Assembly (NCBI GenBank): GCA_003156805.1 | Contig: PMHV01000029.1 | Coordinates: 236-64,051, forward strand | Direction of reading: 5' to 3' | Length of the DNA stretch: 63,816 bases | From: Acidobacteriaceae bacterium | GTDB taxonomy: Bacteria > Acidobacteriota > Terriglobia > Terriglobales > Acidobacteriaceae | Part shown: one piece after another, positions 7,712 through 15,414 of the stretch | How positions within the stretch are numbered: position 1 is the stretch's first letter | Layout of the letters: each line of letters opens with the position of its first letter | Program-made: the position numbers and the translations under genes | The notes under the pieces: model-generated | What the model saw: the letters and a program-made list of their open reading frames with translations, nothing else | Told to the model about the DNA's origin: nothing | Database searches by the model: none

Positions 7712-8680
7712 ATGTCTACAACCGGCGAACGTTTCGAACGCGCAGTCGCGATCATGGCGCAGTTGCGGGCGCCTGGCGGCTGTCCCTGGGACCGCGAGCA
7801 AACTTTTGACACCATCAAGCCCTACACTCTCGAGGAAACCTACGAGGTTCTCGAAGCCATCGACAATCGCGACTGGGATGAACTCGCCGGCGAACTCGGC
7901 GATCTGTTGTTGCAGGTGCTCTTTTATGCGGAAATGGCGCAGGAGCAGGGGTCGTTTTCCATCGATGATGTTCTGGACCGGTTATCGACCAAACTCGTCG
8001 ACCGGCATCCTCACGTGTTTGGCGACGCGAAAGCTGACACCTCTGCCGAGGTGAAGCGCAACTGGGAAGCCCTGAAGGCCGAAGAAAGGCTGCGGGCTGC
8101 GGAAAGAAAGAGGCGCGCCGAAGGCGAGATGGGTCAGACCTCGGACCTCGAACCTCGGACCGTCAGGTCGGTTGTGGAAGTTTCGGCGCCGCAAATCCCA
8201 GATAATCAGAATTCGATTCTGGCCGGCATTTCGTCGGCTATGCCGGCGATGCTTGAGGCGCATAAACTCAGCTCGCGCGCCGCGCAGACTGGCTTCGACT
8301 GGCCCGATGTGGAAGGGTTATTCGAGAAGCTTGCGGAAGAGACAGCCGAACTGCGGCAGCAATTGCAGGAGTTTCCCGCGCCGGGTCCGCGCCCGCCGGG
8401 GCGCGGCGTGGCCAGTTCAGGGCGGCCCGCGATTTCAGACGATTTACAGGCGCGGCTGGAAGAAGAAGTCGGCGATCTCTTCTTTGTGTTAGTGAATATT
8501 GCCCGCCATCTCTCGCTGGACCCGGAATCGGCGTTGCGCAAAACCAACCGCAAATTCCGCCGCCGTTTTCAGTGGATGGAAGAGCGGCTGCGGGCCAGCG
8601 GCTCCGCTCCTGAGCAAGTTTCAATGGAAGAACTTGAATCCTTGTGGCAGCAGGCCAAGCAGGAAGAGAAGCGCTCGTGA
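7712..8680 (+). CDS. mazG: Nucleoside triphosphate pyrophosphohydrolase MazG
   Basis: MazG hydrolyses (d)NTPs to the monophosphate and pyrophosphate, a house-cleaning reaction. The 322-residue protein has two tandem MazG domains. The first has CPWDREQTFDTIKPYTLEE, the EE-x11-E-x2-D metal-binding helices (ELAGELGDLLLQVLF) and VDRHPHVF; the second has EEVGDLFFVLVNIARHL. E. coli MazG is about 263 residues. The excess lies in a linker between the domains, where one segment (about residues 142-152) is encoded by a GGACCTC-type intergenic repeat, and in a Pro/Gly-rich loop in domain 2. The ATG was chosen because upstream codons are non-conserved. Its stop overlaps the GTG start of the next gene. 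Confidence 0.93.
   Translation: MSTTGERFERAVAIMAQLRAPGGCPWDREQTFDTIKPYTLEETYEVLEAIDNRDWDELAGELGDLLLQVLFYAEMAQEQGSFSIDDVLDRLSTKLVDRHPHVFGDAKADTSAEVKRNWEALKAEERLRAAERKRRAEGEMGQTSDLEPRTVRSVVEVSAPQIPDNQNSILAGISSAMPAMLEAHKLSSRAAQTGFDWPDVEGLFEKLAEETAELRQQLQEFPAPGPRPPGRGVASSGRPAISDDLQARLEEEVGDLFFVLVNIARHLSLDPESALRKTNRKFRRRFQWMEERLRASGSAPEQVSMEELESLWQQAKQEEKRS
8136..8165. repeat. GGACCTC-type repeat inserted in frame within mazG
   Basis: The stretch AGACCTCGGACCTCGAACC and its continuation is the same motif that fills the intergenic region at 24289-24464. Here it lies inside the mazG interdomain linker without breaking the frame. Confidence 0.7.
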
Positions 8681-9450
8681 GCGCCGATTCGATCGTGATT
8701 CGCCGGTGCGACGGTCTCGACGAGCTGCGGACTTGCATCGCGCTGCAAAAGGAAGTGTGGAATTTCAGCGACGCCGACCTGGTGCCGCTGCGCATGTTCG
8801 TGGTGGCGGAAAAAGTCGGCGGCCAGGTGCTGGGCGCCTTTGATGGGAGCCAGATGGTGGGCTTCGCGCTTTCCATTCCCGGCACTCGCTCCGGCCACGT
8901 CTACCTGCATTCGCACATGCTGGCGGTTCGCCCGGAGTACCGCAATAGCGGCCTGGGCCGGCGGCTCAAGTTGTTGCAGCGCGAAGAAGCGCTGGCGCGC
9001 GGCATCGAGTTGATCGAGTGGACCTTCGATCCGCTGGAAATCAAGAACGCTTATCTCAACATCGAAAAATTGGGCGCGATCGCCCGGCGCTACAACATCA
9101 ACCAATATGGAATCACTTCGTCGCCATTGCAGGGGGGCTTGCCCAGCGACCGCCTCATCGCCGAATGGTGGCTGAAATCCGAGCGGGTTGAAGCGCTGCT
9201 CGCCGACGGGAAGAATCCTGCTTCCAGTAAACAGATGGAAATTGAAGTCCCCGCTCAAATCTACGATTGGAAAGCTGCCGATGAGACTCGCGGCCGCGCG
9301 CAGCAGACGCAGGAACATAATCGGAAACAGTTTCTCGATGCTTTCGACGGTGGTCTCGCGGTGCTCGGTTACGAGCGCGATGCCGAAGGCAATGGCAAAT
9401 TCCAGCTCGGCCACTGGGATGAGAATTGGTCGTATGCCTCGGAAGAATGA
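8677..9450 (+). CDS. GNAT-family N-acyltransferase paired with a MenC/NSAR-like enzyme
   Basis: The 257-residue protein is of the predicted GNAT superfamily group represented by COG3375. The acetyl-CoA-binding region reads LAVRPEYRNSGLGRRLK (the R/Q-x-x-G-x-G/A loop, about residues 85-100), followed by WTFDPLEIKNAYLNIEKLGA, which is typical of this group. Its GTG start overlaps the mazG stop (GTGA), so it is likely translated with mazG. In other bacteria such proteins sit beside N-succinylamino acid racemase and act as D-amino-acid succinyltransferases; the next gene is of that enzyme family, so the same role is inferred. No deacylase is visible nearby. Confidence 0.82.
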   Translation: MSADSIVIRRCDGLDELRTCIALQKEVWNFSDADLVPLRMFVVAEKVGGQVLGAFDGSQMVGFALSIPGTRSGHVYLHSHMLAVRPEYRNSGLGRRLKLLQREEALARGIELIEWTFDPLEIKNAYLNIEKLGAIARRYNINQYGITSSPLQGGLPSDRLIAEWWLKSERVEALLADGKNPASSKQMEIEVPAQIYDWKAADETRGRAQQTQEHNRKQFLDAFDGGLAVLGYERDAEGNGKFQLGHWDENWSYASEE

Positions 9451-9575
9451 TTCACCACCGAGGCACGGAGACACGGAGGAAAAATCGTATTGCGGCGACG
9501 GCAAGCGCGGCGAGCTTTCCTGGTCCGGATTTATTGTTCGAAGGTTTTCTCCGTGCTTCCGTGTCTCCGTGGTGA
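9451..9575. repeat. Palindromic intergenic repeat (CACGGAGACACGGAG family)
   Basis: Imperfect inverted arms of about 33 bp at 9451-9484 (beginning TTCACCACCGAGG) and 9544-9575 enclose about 60 bp. A second member of the family is at 49279-49347. It starts directly after a stop codon and could fold into a long hairpin in the transcript between the GNAT and MenC-like genes. Confidence 0.75.
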
Positions 9576-9592
9576 AATGATTTTGCTCTTCT

Positions 9593-10708
9593 ATGAAAAT
9601 CGAAGCCATCACCCTCCGCGAAATCCACATGCCGCTCGTGCACTTCTTCGAGACGAGTTTCGGCCGTACCTACAGCCGGCGCATTCTGCTGCTCACCGTC
9701 CATTGTGAGGGCGTGAACGGCTGGGGCGAATGTGTGGCCGGCGAAGATCCTTTCTACAGCAGCGAATGGATTGAATCTGCCTGGCCCACCATCACTCGTT
9801 ATCTAGCTCCCGCAGTGCTCGGCCGCAAGCTGGAATCGGCGCGAGAGTGTGCGGCGCTGTTCTCCCGGGTTCGCGGCCATCGTATGGCGAAGGCCGCTCT
9901 CGAAAACGCCGTGTGGGACGCCGAAGCGCGCCAGAAGCGGCAACCGCTATGGCGTCTGCTGGGCGGAACGCGCCGCGAAATTCCCTGCGGCGTTTCCATC
10001 GGCATTCAAGATTCCATCGAACAGTTGCTCGAAAAAATCCAGGTCGAGCTCGCCGCCGGATATCGCCGCATCAAAGTCAAAGTCAAACCCGGCTGGGACG
10101 TGAACGTGCTCGAACGAATCCGCTCCCGCTGGTCCGAAATTGTTCTCAGCTGCGACGCCAACTCCGCCTACACCCTCGACCAAACCGAGCATCTGCGCAG
10201 CTTCGACCAGTTCAACCTGCTGATGATCGAGCAGCCGCTCTGGGACGACGACATTTACTACCACGCCCGCCTGCAAAAAGAATTGCGCACCTCGATTTGC
10301 CTCGATGAATCCATCGTCAACGCGCGCAGCGCAGCCATCGCGCTCGAAACCGGCGCCTGCCGCATCGTCAATATCAAAGTCGGGCGCGTCGGCGGATTCA
10401 CCGAAGCCATGAAGATCCACGACATTTGCCAGGCGCAGAAGATTCCGGTGTGGTGCGGCGGGATGTTGGAGTCGGGCATCGGCCGCGCGCACAATATCGC
10501 GCTTTCCACCTTGCAGAACTTCCGCCTGCCCGGCGATGTTTCCGCCTCGAAGCGCTATTGGAAAGAAGACATCATCGATCCCGAGGTCGAAGTCACACCG
10601 CAGGGAACCATCCCCATCAGCGACGACGCCGGTACGGGCTATCGCATCAAAGAAGATCTCATCGAGAAACTGACCGTGCGCAAAGAAACGCGGCGCGCCC
10701 AAGGTTGA
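9593..10708 (+). CDS. menC: Enolase-superfamily MenC: o-succinylbenzoate synthase / N-succinylamino acid racemase
   Basis: The 371-residue protein has the muconate-lactonising-enzyme fold: an N-terminal capping domain and a beta-barrel with the catalytic KVKVKPG pair (KxK, near residue 163), metal ligands in SCDANSAY, IEQPLW and CLDES, and the second Lys in NIKVGRVGG. These residues fit o-succinylbenzoate synthase, which makes o-succinylbenzoate for menaquinone, and N-succinylamino acid racemase; many members do both. The preceding acyltransferase gene favours the racemase role, but menaquinone synthesis cannot be excluded because no other men gene is near. The start ATG directly precedes KIEAITLREI. 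Confidence 0.88.
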   Translation: MKIEAITLREIHMPLVHFFETSFGRTYSRRILLLTVHCEGVNGWGECVAGEDPFYSSEWIESAWPTITRYLAPAVLGRKLESARECAALFSRVRGHRMAKAALENAVWDAEARQKRQPLWRLLGGTRREIPCGVSIGIQDSIEQLLEKIQVELAAGYRRIKVKVKPGWDVNVLERIRSRWSEIVLSCDANSAYTLDQTEHLRSFDQFNLLMIEQPLWDDDIYYHARLQKELRTSICLDESIVNARSAAIALETGACRIVNIKVGRVGGFTEAMKIHDICQAQKIPVWCGGMLESGIGRAHNIALSTLQNFRLPGDVSASKRYWKEDIIDPEVEVTPQGTIPISDDAGTGYRIKEDLIEKLTVRKETRRAQG

Positions 10709-10752
10709 GCACGGACGCTAAAAGCCAGCCTTGAGACCGGCAAAGTGACTTT

Positions 10753-11793
10753 TCAGTTCGATTCGATGAACTGAATGTAGGGTGACGATCCACTCGCGGT
10801 GCTGCACTTGCCCAGATTCAAGTTGTTGCTCTCTCCGGTTGTGCCACCATTCGCAACACAGGTTGGGGCCGAGGAGGAACCATCCGTCAGCGCTACTTTC
10901 ACGGTGATCGAGACAGGCGTATTGAAATCCGCTCGCGAACCGCCGGCATCACCGACAACGTTGAATTCGGACTCCTTCCAAACCTGCGAGATATCAAGCA
11001 TGGTGTCGGAGCCGCTGACGGTGTAGGCAGTGGTTCCATCGTTGAATACCACCGTATCTTTGGAACCCGCTTCCGCGGCGCCCGAGAGCGACAGGCTGCC
11101 AAGCGAGGTAGGCTTCACATCGGGGGCCGACACGTACTTGCTGTTCCCGTAGCAATCGCCCGAGCCGGCACTGGCGAAACCGCTCGGACAATCCGAGTCG
11201 CCCCAGCCGATCAGCCAATACTGCATGAAAACAGCCGCTTTCCCCTTGGTTTCGTAGTCCGTCGCGTAAATGAACTGTTGCCAGACGACGCAATCGGTAT
11301 GACCGTCACACGCCGATGTGGTGCCCGTGTAGTTCGTATTGAGCTGAAGTGAGTATTCATTCGGCCCGAGGATGCCTCCGTCTCCGTACGCTTCCACCCC
11401 GACACCTTTCTCGGATTTCACGCCCGTGACCGTCGGGAAGCTTCCAAGTGTCCCGCTGATCAGCCCCGGCGCTTCAGCTACATAGTCGTGACCGTTGCCC
11501 GTCACCTGCCCCTCGCCGGGCCTGTGGAAGACAGGATGGACGCGTGGATGCAATTCTTTGCACTCCACCTGCTCCCAGACGATGCTGGGATAAGATGCCT
11601 GAAAGCACCCCTCCCACAACTCGGTGTTGTGAGTCATAACCTCGCGCCAATTGTCGCGGGCTGCTGCCTCCGCGTCGACCGCTACGTCTGTCGTCTGTGC
11701 GGCGGAAACGGGCTGAAAGCAGCAGATGCTGATAAGGGCTGCGGCCGCGATCTGCATTGCATAATGCGAGTACCGGGTTTTCCTAGGCGTCAT
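10753..11793 (-). CDS. Secreted Cys-containing protein of unknown function
   Basis: I do not recognise the family. The 346-residue protein begins with an n-region MTPRKTRYSHYAM, a hydrophobic signal core and a cleavage-like site at PVSAAQT. The start was set at the ATG preceded by AGGGAGA; an in-frame start 10 codons upstream lacks a site. The mature part has about ten cysteines, several in short pairs (ACDGHTDC, DCPSGFASAGSGDC), with Gly/Ser/Thr-rich strands and Trp-rich stretches (YWLIGWGDSDCP), suggesting a disulfide-bonded extracellular beta-protein. It may be a secreted enzyme or binding protein. There is no operon partner. Confidence 0.7.
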   Translation of the reverse strand: MTPRKTRYSHYAMQIAAAALISICCFQPVSAAQTTDVAVDAEAAARDNWREVMTHNTELWEGCFQASYPSIVWEQVECKELHPRVHPVFHRPGEGQVTGNGHDYVAEAPGLISGTLGSFPTVTGVKSEKGVGVEAYGDGGILGPNEYSLQLNTNYTGTTSACDGHTDCVVWQQFIYATDYETKGKAAVFMQYWLIGWGDSDCPSGFASAGSGDCYGNSKYVSAPDVKPTSLGSLSLSGAAEAGSKDTVVFNDGTTAYTVSGSDTMLDISQVWKESEFNVVGDAGGSRADFNTPVSITVKVALTDGSSSAPTCVANGGTTGESNNLNLGKCSTASGSSPYIQFIESN

Positions 11794-11983
11794 AGACTTC
11801 TCCCTTTGCTGAAGTAATTGCATCTTGTCCGAATTTTTTTGACCTCAAGAGCGGCGCAATTCTACCCTTGGATCGCCTACCCCACAACTGTGAATTGAAG
11901 CCAAGAACGTCCGGCATTGTCCCGCAGTCCTTGGCTCGCGTCAATATGAAAGAATTTTCATCATCAGCAGGGGTTACTCTGTC

Positions 11984-12301
11984 ATGGGTTGTTGTCGAAG
12001 AGTTGCAACAAAGCGGGGCTTCAAATGGGTCGTTGCTGCAATGTTGCTTGGGGTATGGCTCACTGGGGGGCTATTCATGACCCTCGCAGCGACGGAGTGC
12101 GGAGGCGGGTTTGCTGGCCCAGACGGGATCCGCGGCGGGCTGCTCATGATCGTGTTGTCGCTAATCCCGCTGGTTACATGCATGCAAGCTGTTTACGATG
12201 GCAGCGCTCTCGCTTTGCTTGCAGTAACAATTGGCCCACTTCTGATTTGGTGTGTTCTGGCGAGCGGCGTGCCGTTCCCATTCCGTCGCCATCTGAGATA
12301 A
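11984..12301 (+). CDS. Possible small membrane protein of unknown function
   Basis: The 105-residue frame has three hydrophobic stretches: about residues 14-36, 50-67 and 73-94. The ends are basic (KRGF, RRHLR). No clear ribosome-binding site is visible before the ATG, and I recognise no family. It fills the space between two minus-strand genes. The hydrophobic pattern argues for a real gene, the missing signals against it. Confidence 0.35.
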   Translation: MGCCRRVATKRGFKWVVAAMLLGVWLTGGLFMTLAATECGGGFAGPDGIRGGLLMIVLSLIPLVTCMQAVYDGSALALLAVTIGPLLIWCVLASGVPFPFRRHLR

Positions 12302-12343
12302 CTGCTGAAATATCGCCATTCCACCCATTGACCGCCATTAGTC

Positions 12344-13468
12344 CTACTGCGACTTCGGCCCCGTTGTCGCTGCACCCAGCGCACGATTCGCCGCCAGCCT
12401 CGCCTGCTCGGCCTTCAGCATTTCCACGCCCTTGGCAAACGTGGTATCTGCCGGTATTCGCCGGAAATCGCTGAGCGTTTCGTCGGATGAAATATTCAAA
12501 CTCTTCACCAGCAGGATCGTTCCTGTGAAGCCGAGGCGCATGCGCGTAGTGTCCCACGTGCCGTCGCCCACATCGGCTTGCTCAACCAGAAACGTGCCGC
12601 CCTTGGCGAGACGGCCAAAAAACCCCCAGCCAAAACTGACGTCCCGCAATAATGTTGCATCAATCTTGGCGATGCGCTTCGCCTCAGGATCGACCAGAAC
12701 AAATCCCTGCATCCCTGCCAGCACCTGCTCCACACGCGAGGGTGGCACATATCCAGGGTTAGGCCGAAACTTCAGCCGCACCAGCGAATCCCCGGCCTTG
12801 CCCACACCAGGCGCGCTTTCTTCGGTTCCGTCATATTCGTACAGAAAAGCATCGGGCAAAGCCTTCACCATACGCAGAGTGCGCTCCGCGTCTTCTTTTT
12901 CCTGCGACTTCTTGCGTTCCATTTGCTCGGGATGATCGCGAATGCCATCGAGGCGGCCTTCTTCTCCCTGCAATTGCTGGGCGGTGATGGGTTGATCATT
13001 GTAGGCAATCGTCATGGCTACCATGGCTTCGCGCGTCTCCGCATAAAGCCGGGTCTGCGAGCCGTGGGCCGTCTGTTTCCGCGAGAGAAACATGTGCTTC
13101 ACCGACGTATCGTGGGCTGCCGCCACTTCGTTGGCCACTGCCGTGCGCACCAGTTCCGCCGGAGAGGCTAAAGCCGAAGCAACCGGAGAAGTAGAGTCAA
13201 ACGCAGCGAGGTGGGAAAGCGAAGACGCAGCCGGCGAAGCAGCTTCACCCGAGAAACTCAACCGAGGCCCAGCGCAAAACGCGCTTGCGCCGAGGCCCAG
13301 CGGCGAAGCCAGAACCGCGATCGCCGCGGCCATTCCCGGCAAAAGATCCGCTCGCCTTATCCTCTGCGGCACAAGGATAGTGTAAACAATCAGCCCACAA
13401 CATTCCTCTACCGCAAACAGGGTAGATCGAACCTGCTTGCCGCTGCTCCATGCGTTGCGTATAGTCAT
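12344..13468 (-). CDS. Probable exported protein of unknown function
   Basis: This 374-residue frame has no family I recognise. A signal-like segment (LLPGMAAAIAVLASPLGLG) occurs around residues 42-60, so the true start may be the GTG at 13372 rather than the ATG used here. A Lys/Glu-rich helical region (MERKKSQEKEDAERTLRMVK) lies mid-protein, followed by a beta-rich C-terminal half with ADVGDGTWDTTRMRLGFTG. That half resembles outer-membrane lipoprotein-carrier-like or MucB-like sheets only in general texture. Expression signals are weak. Confidence 0.6.
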   Translation of the reverse strand: MTIRNAWSSGKQVRSTLFAVEECCGLIVYTILVPQRIRRADLLPGMAAAIAVLASPLGLGASAFCAGPRLSFSGEAASPAASSLSHLAAFDSTSPVASALASPAELVRTAVANEVAAAHDTSVKHMFLSRKQTAHGSQTRLYAETREAMVAMTIAYNDQPITAQQLQGEEGRLDGIRDHPEQMERKKSQEKEDAERTLRMVKALPDAFLYEYDGTEESAPGVGKAGDSLVRLKFRPNPGYVPPSRVEQVLAGMQGFVLVDPEAKRIAKIDATLLRDVSFGWGFFGRLAKGGTFLVEQADVGDGTWDTTRMRLGFTGTILLVKSLNISSDETLSDFRRIPADTTFAKGVEMLKAEQARLAANRALGAATTGPKSQ

Positions 13469-13552
13469 GAAAGCGGAGCGGCTTCCCGATTTTGCCTCAA
13501 AAACCTTATCTGGAGCCTGCAGCCCTGATCCTGTTGGGCTAGGAGGACATTC

Positions 13553-13906
13553 GTGAGCGCACCATCCACCGGGTTGGCACAGACGGCACAGATCGGTAAG
13601 TCCGTGGTGATCAAGGGCGAACTTTCGGGCAGCGAAGACCTTTACCTGGATGGCCAGGTCGAAGGCAGTATTACCTTGAAGGGCAACAGTTTAACCGTTG
13701 GTCCGAACGGCCAGGTCAAGGCCAGCGTCGAAGCTAAGGGCATTGTCGTGCAGGGAAAGCTTGAGGGTAATATTCAGGCCAGCGATCGCGTCGATCTGCG
13801 CAAGTCGGCCGTGGTTACCGGCGACATCACCACCCAGCGCATTTCCATTGAAGAGGGTGCCTTCCTGAAGGGTAAAATCGATGTTCACCGCACCGATGGG
13901 AAATAA
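13553..13906 (+). CDS. Bactofilin (polymer-forming cytoskeletal protein)
   Basis: Bactofilins self-assemble without nucleotide into filaments that organise the cell envelope. The 117-residue protein shows the DUF583 beta-helix: repeating turns IGKSVVIKGELSGSEDLYLDG, GSITLKGNSLTVGPNGQV, GIVVQGKLEGNIQASDRVDL and VVTGDITTQRISIEEGAFLKG, between short disordered ends. The start is a GTG with a strong AGGAGG box. The methyltransferase that follows begins 8 nt after its stop, so the two form an operon. Confidence 0.93.
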   Translation: MSAPSTGLAQTAQIGKSVVIKGELSGSEDLYLDGQVEGSITLKGNSLTVGPNGQVKASVEAKGIVVQGKLEGNIQASDRVDLRKSAVVTGDITTQRISIEEGAFLKGKIDVHRTDGK

Positions 13907-13914
13907 CTGTCTTC

Positions 13915-14610
13915 ATGAAATTCTTTCGCGGTTCATCGGGAATGGAGACTGCAGTTCCGGCGCCAGGCGTGCCGAAGCTCACCCGCCGCTCCAGCGGCCT
14001 GGGGGAGCTGACCCGCACCTGGGACGCGGCAGAGAACTTCTGTGTGCTCGATCTGGGCTCGACCTCGCCCGCCAACATTCGCCACTTCACCGGGCGCGGC
14101 CACAAAATCTATAGCGAAGATCTGCTAACTGCCTCCACCGATCCCGCGATGTTCACGCCCGACGAGTCGGGAGCGCTGGTTCTCGACAGCCGCAAGTTTC
14201 TCGCCGACAACCTGGTTTATCCCGCAGCTCACTTCGATGTGATTCTGTGCTGGAACCTGCCCGACTATCTCGACGAAAGCCTGGTTAAGCCGGTGGTGGG
14301 GCGGTTGTGGTCGGTACTCAAGCCCGGCGGCATGTTGCTCGCATTCTTCCACACCCGCGACGCCGGTCCGGACGCGCCGTGCTACCGCTTTCATGTCATC
14401 GGCGCCGATACGCTGGAAATGACGCGCATCGTGCTCCGCCCTGAAGCCCGCCGCGGACCTGCCAGCACCGGACGATCCCCGGTCGCAGACGGTTTTCAAC
14501 TGCAGCGCGTCTTCAACAATCGCCACATCGAAAATCTGTTTCGCGATTTCGCTTCCATCAAGTTCTTTCTCGCCCGCGACAACGTTCGCGAAGTGCTGGT
14601 CGTGCGCTAG
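13915..14610 (+). CDS. SAM-dependent methyltransferase-like protein linked to bactofilin
   Basis: The 231-residue protein has a class I methyltransferase outline: motif I CVLDLGSTSPANIRHF, a later acidic strand FDVILCWNLPDYL and the post-motif segment VLKPGGMLLAFFH. Motif I has STSPAN where the glycine-rich loop (GxGxG) is usual, so SAM binding may be changed. About 35 N-terminal residues are low-complexity. It is coupled to the bactofilin gene, but no substrate is evident. Confidence 0.78.
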   Translation: MKFFRGSSGMETAVPAPGVPKLTRRSSGLGELTRTWDAAENFCVLDLGSTSPANIRHFTGRGHKIYSEDLLTASTDPAMFTPDESGALVLDSRKFLADNLVYPAAHFDVILCWNLPDYLDESLVKPVVGRLWSVLKPGGMLLAFFHTRDAGPDAPCYRFHVIGADTLEMTRIVLRPEARRGPASTGRSPVADGFQLQRVFNNRHIENLFRDFASIKFFLARDNVREVLVVR

Positions 14611-14625
14611 AATTTTCCCGCGTGC

Positions 14626-15336
14626 TTATTGTGGTTCCAGCGCGCGCTTCTCAATGTTTCGGCTCTTCCACACCGTCACGCCCATGCGAAAAAGATAATG
14701 TCGCGTGATCTCCACCCGCGGAGCGCCATTCGAAGAAAATGCGGAAGCCACAAGGCCGCGAATCTCAGCAGGCACATACGCTCGCCGCACTGAAGTGAGG
14801 CCGTCGAGCCAGGCCACGCGGCTGCGCATGATAGGAAACCCCGCATACGCCAGCGCCAGATGCAATGGATGCCGCACCAGGTCGTTAATCAGCAGAGCGC
14901 ACCGGCTCACCCGCAAACCTTCGCGGACGAACTGCATCAACTGCGCCGCATCGAGGTGATGCGCAAACAGGTTGCAACTGACCAGATCGAACGCACTGTC
15001 GGGGAAGGGAAGCGACAGAGCGTCTCCAACCACGGCGCGCTGGCCGCCGGGCAGGTGAGAGCGCGCGCGCTCCAGCAGCGTAACATCTACCGCAATCCCG
15101 CGCCGCGCCAACCGCTCCTGCACCAGCCGGGGAACTTCTCCCAAACCGGCAGCCACGTCGAGCAGAGAAAACTGTTTTTTCCTCGTGGCGGCAGCGGCGC
15201 GTTTCAGCATCCGCTCGGTCGTCGTCACTCCGCCGAACCAACGGTTGACGCGGCCCAGATCCTGCAGCACAGTCGCTACCTCGGCGGCGGAGCAAGCGTC
15301 GGAATCGAGGATTTCGGGTGCGTCGATGCGTTGCAT
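14626..15336 (-). CDS. Class I SAM-dependent methyltransferase
   Basis: The 236-residue protein has motif I LLDVAAGLGEVPRLV near residue 60, an acidic residue after strand 2 (LLERARSHL), motif II PDSAFDLVSCNLFAHHLD and the UbiE/Methyltransf_11-like downstream strand. The start was set at the ATG of MQRIDAPEIL; an upstream TTG in the same frame lacks support. The substrate is unknown. It lies 78 nt after the ABC exporter gene and on the same strand, so co-transcription is possible. Confidence 0.82.
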   Translation of the reverse strand: MQRIDAPEILDSDACSAAEVATVLQDLGRVNRWFGGVTTTERMLKRAAAATRKKQFSLLDVAAGLGEVPRLVQERLARRGIAVDVTLLERARSHLPGGQRAVVGDALSLPFPDSAFDLVSCNLFAHHLDAAQLMQFVREGLRVSRCALLINDLVRHPLHLALAYAGFPIMRSRVAWLDGLTSVRRAYVPAEIRGLVASAFSSNGAPRVEITRHYLFRMGVTVWKSRNIEKRALEPQ

Positions 15337-15414
15337 CGGGGATAAGATCAAGCAGGAGCGACGTCTCAAACGCCGAAGCCAAGCTCTGTCCAGCCGCCGC
15401 TCAATTCCATCGGC

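Noticed and set aside
14860-15345. 161-codon frame opposite the second methyltransferase gene
   Set aside because: Antisense shadow; the minus-strand gene has methyltransferase motifs.
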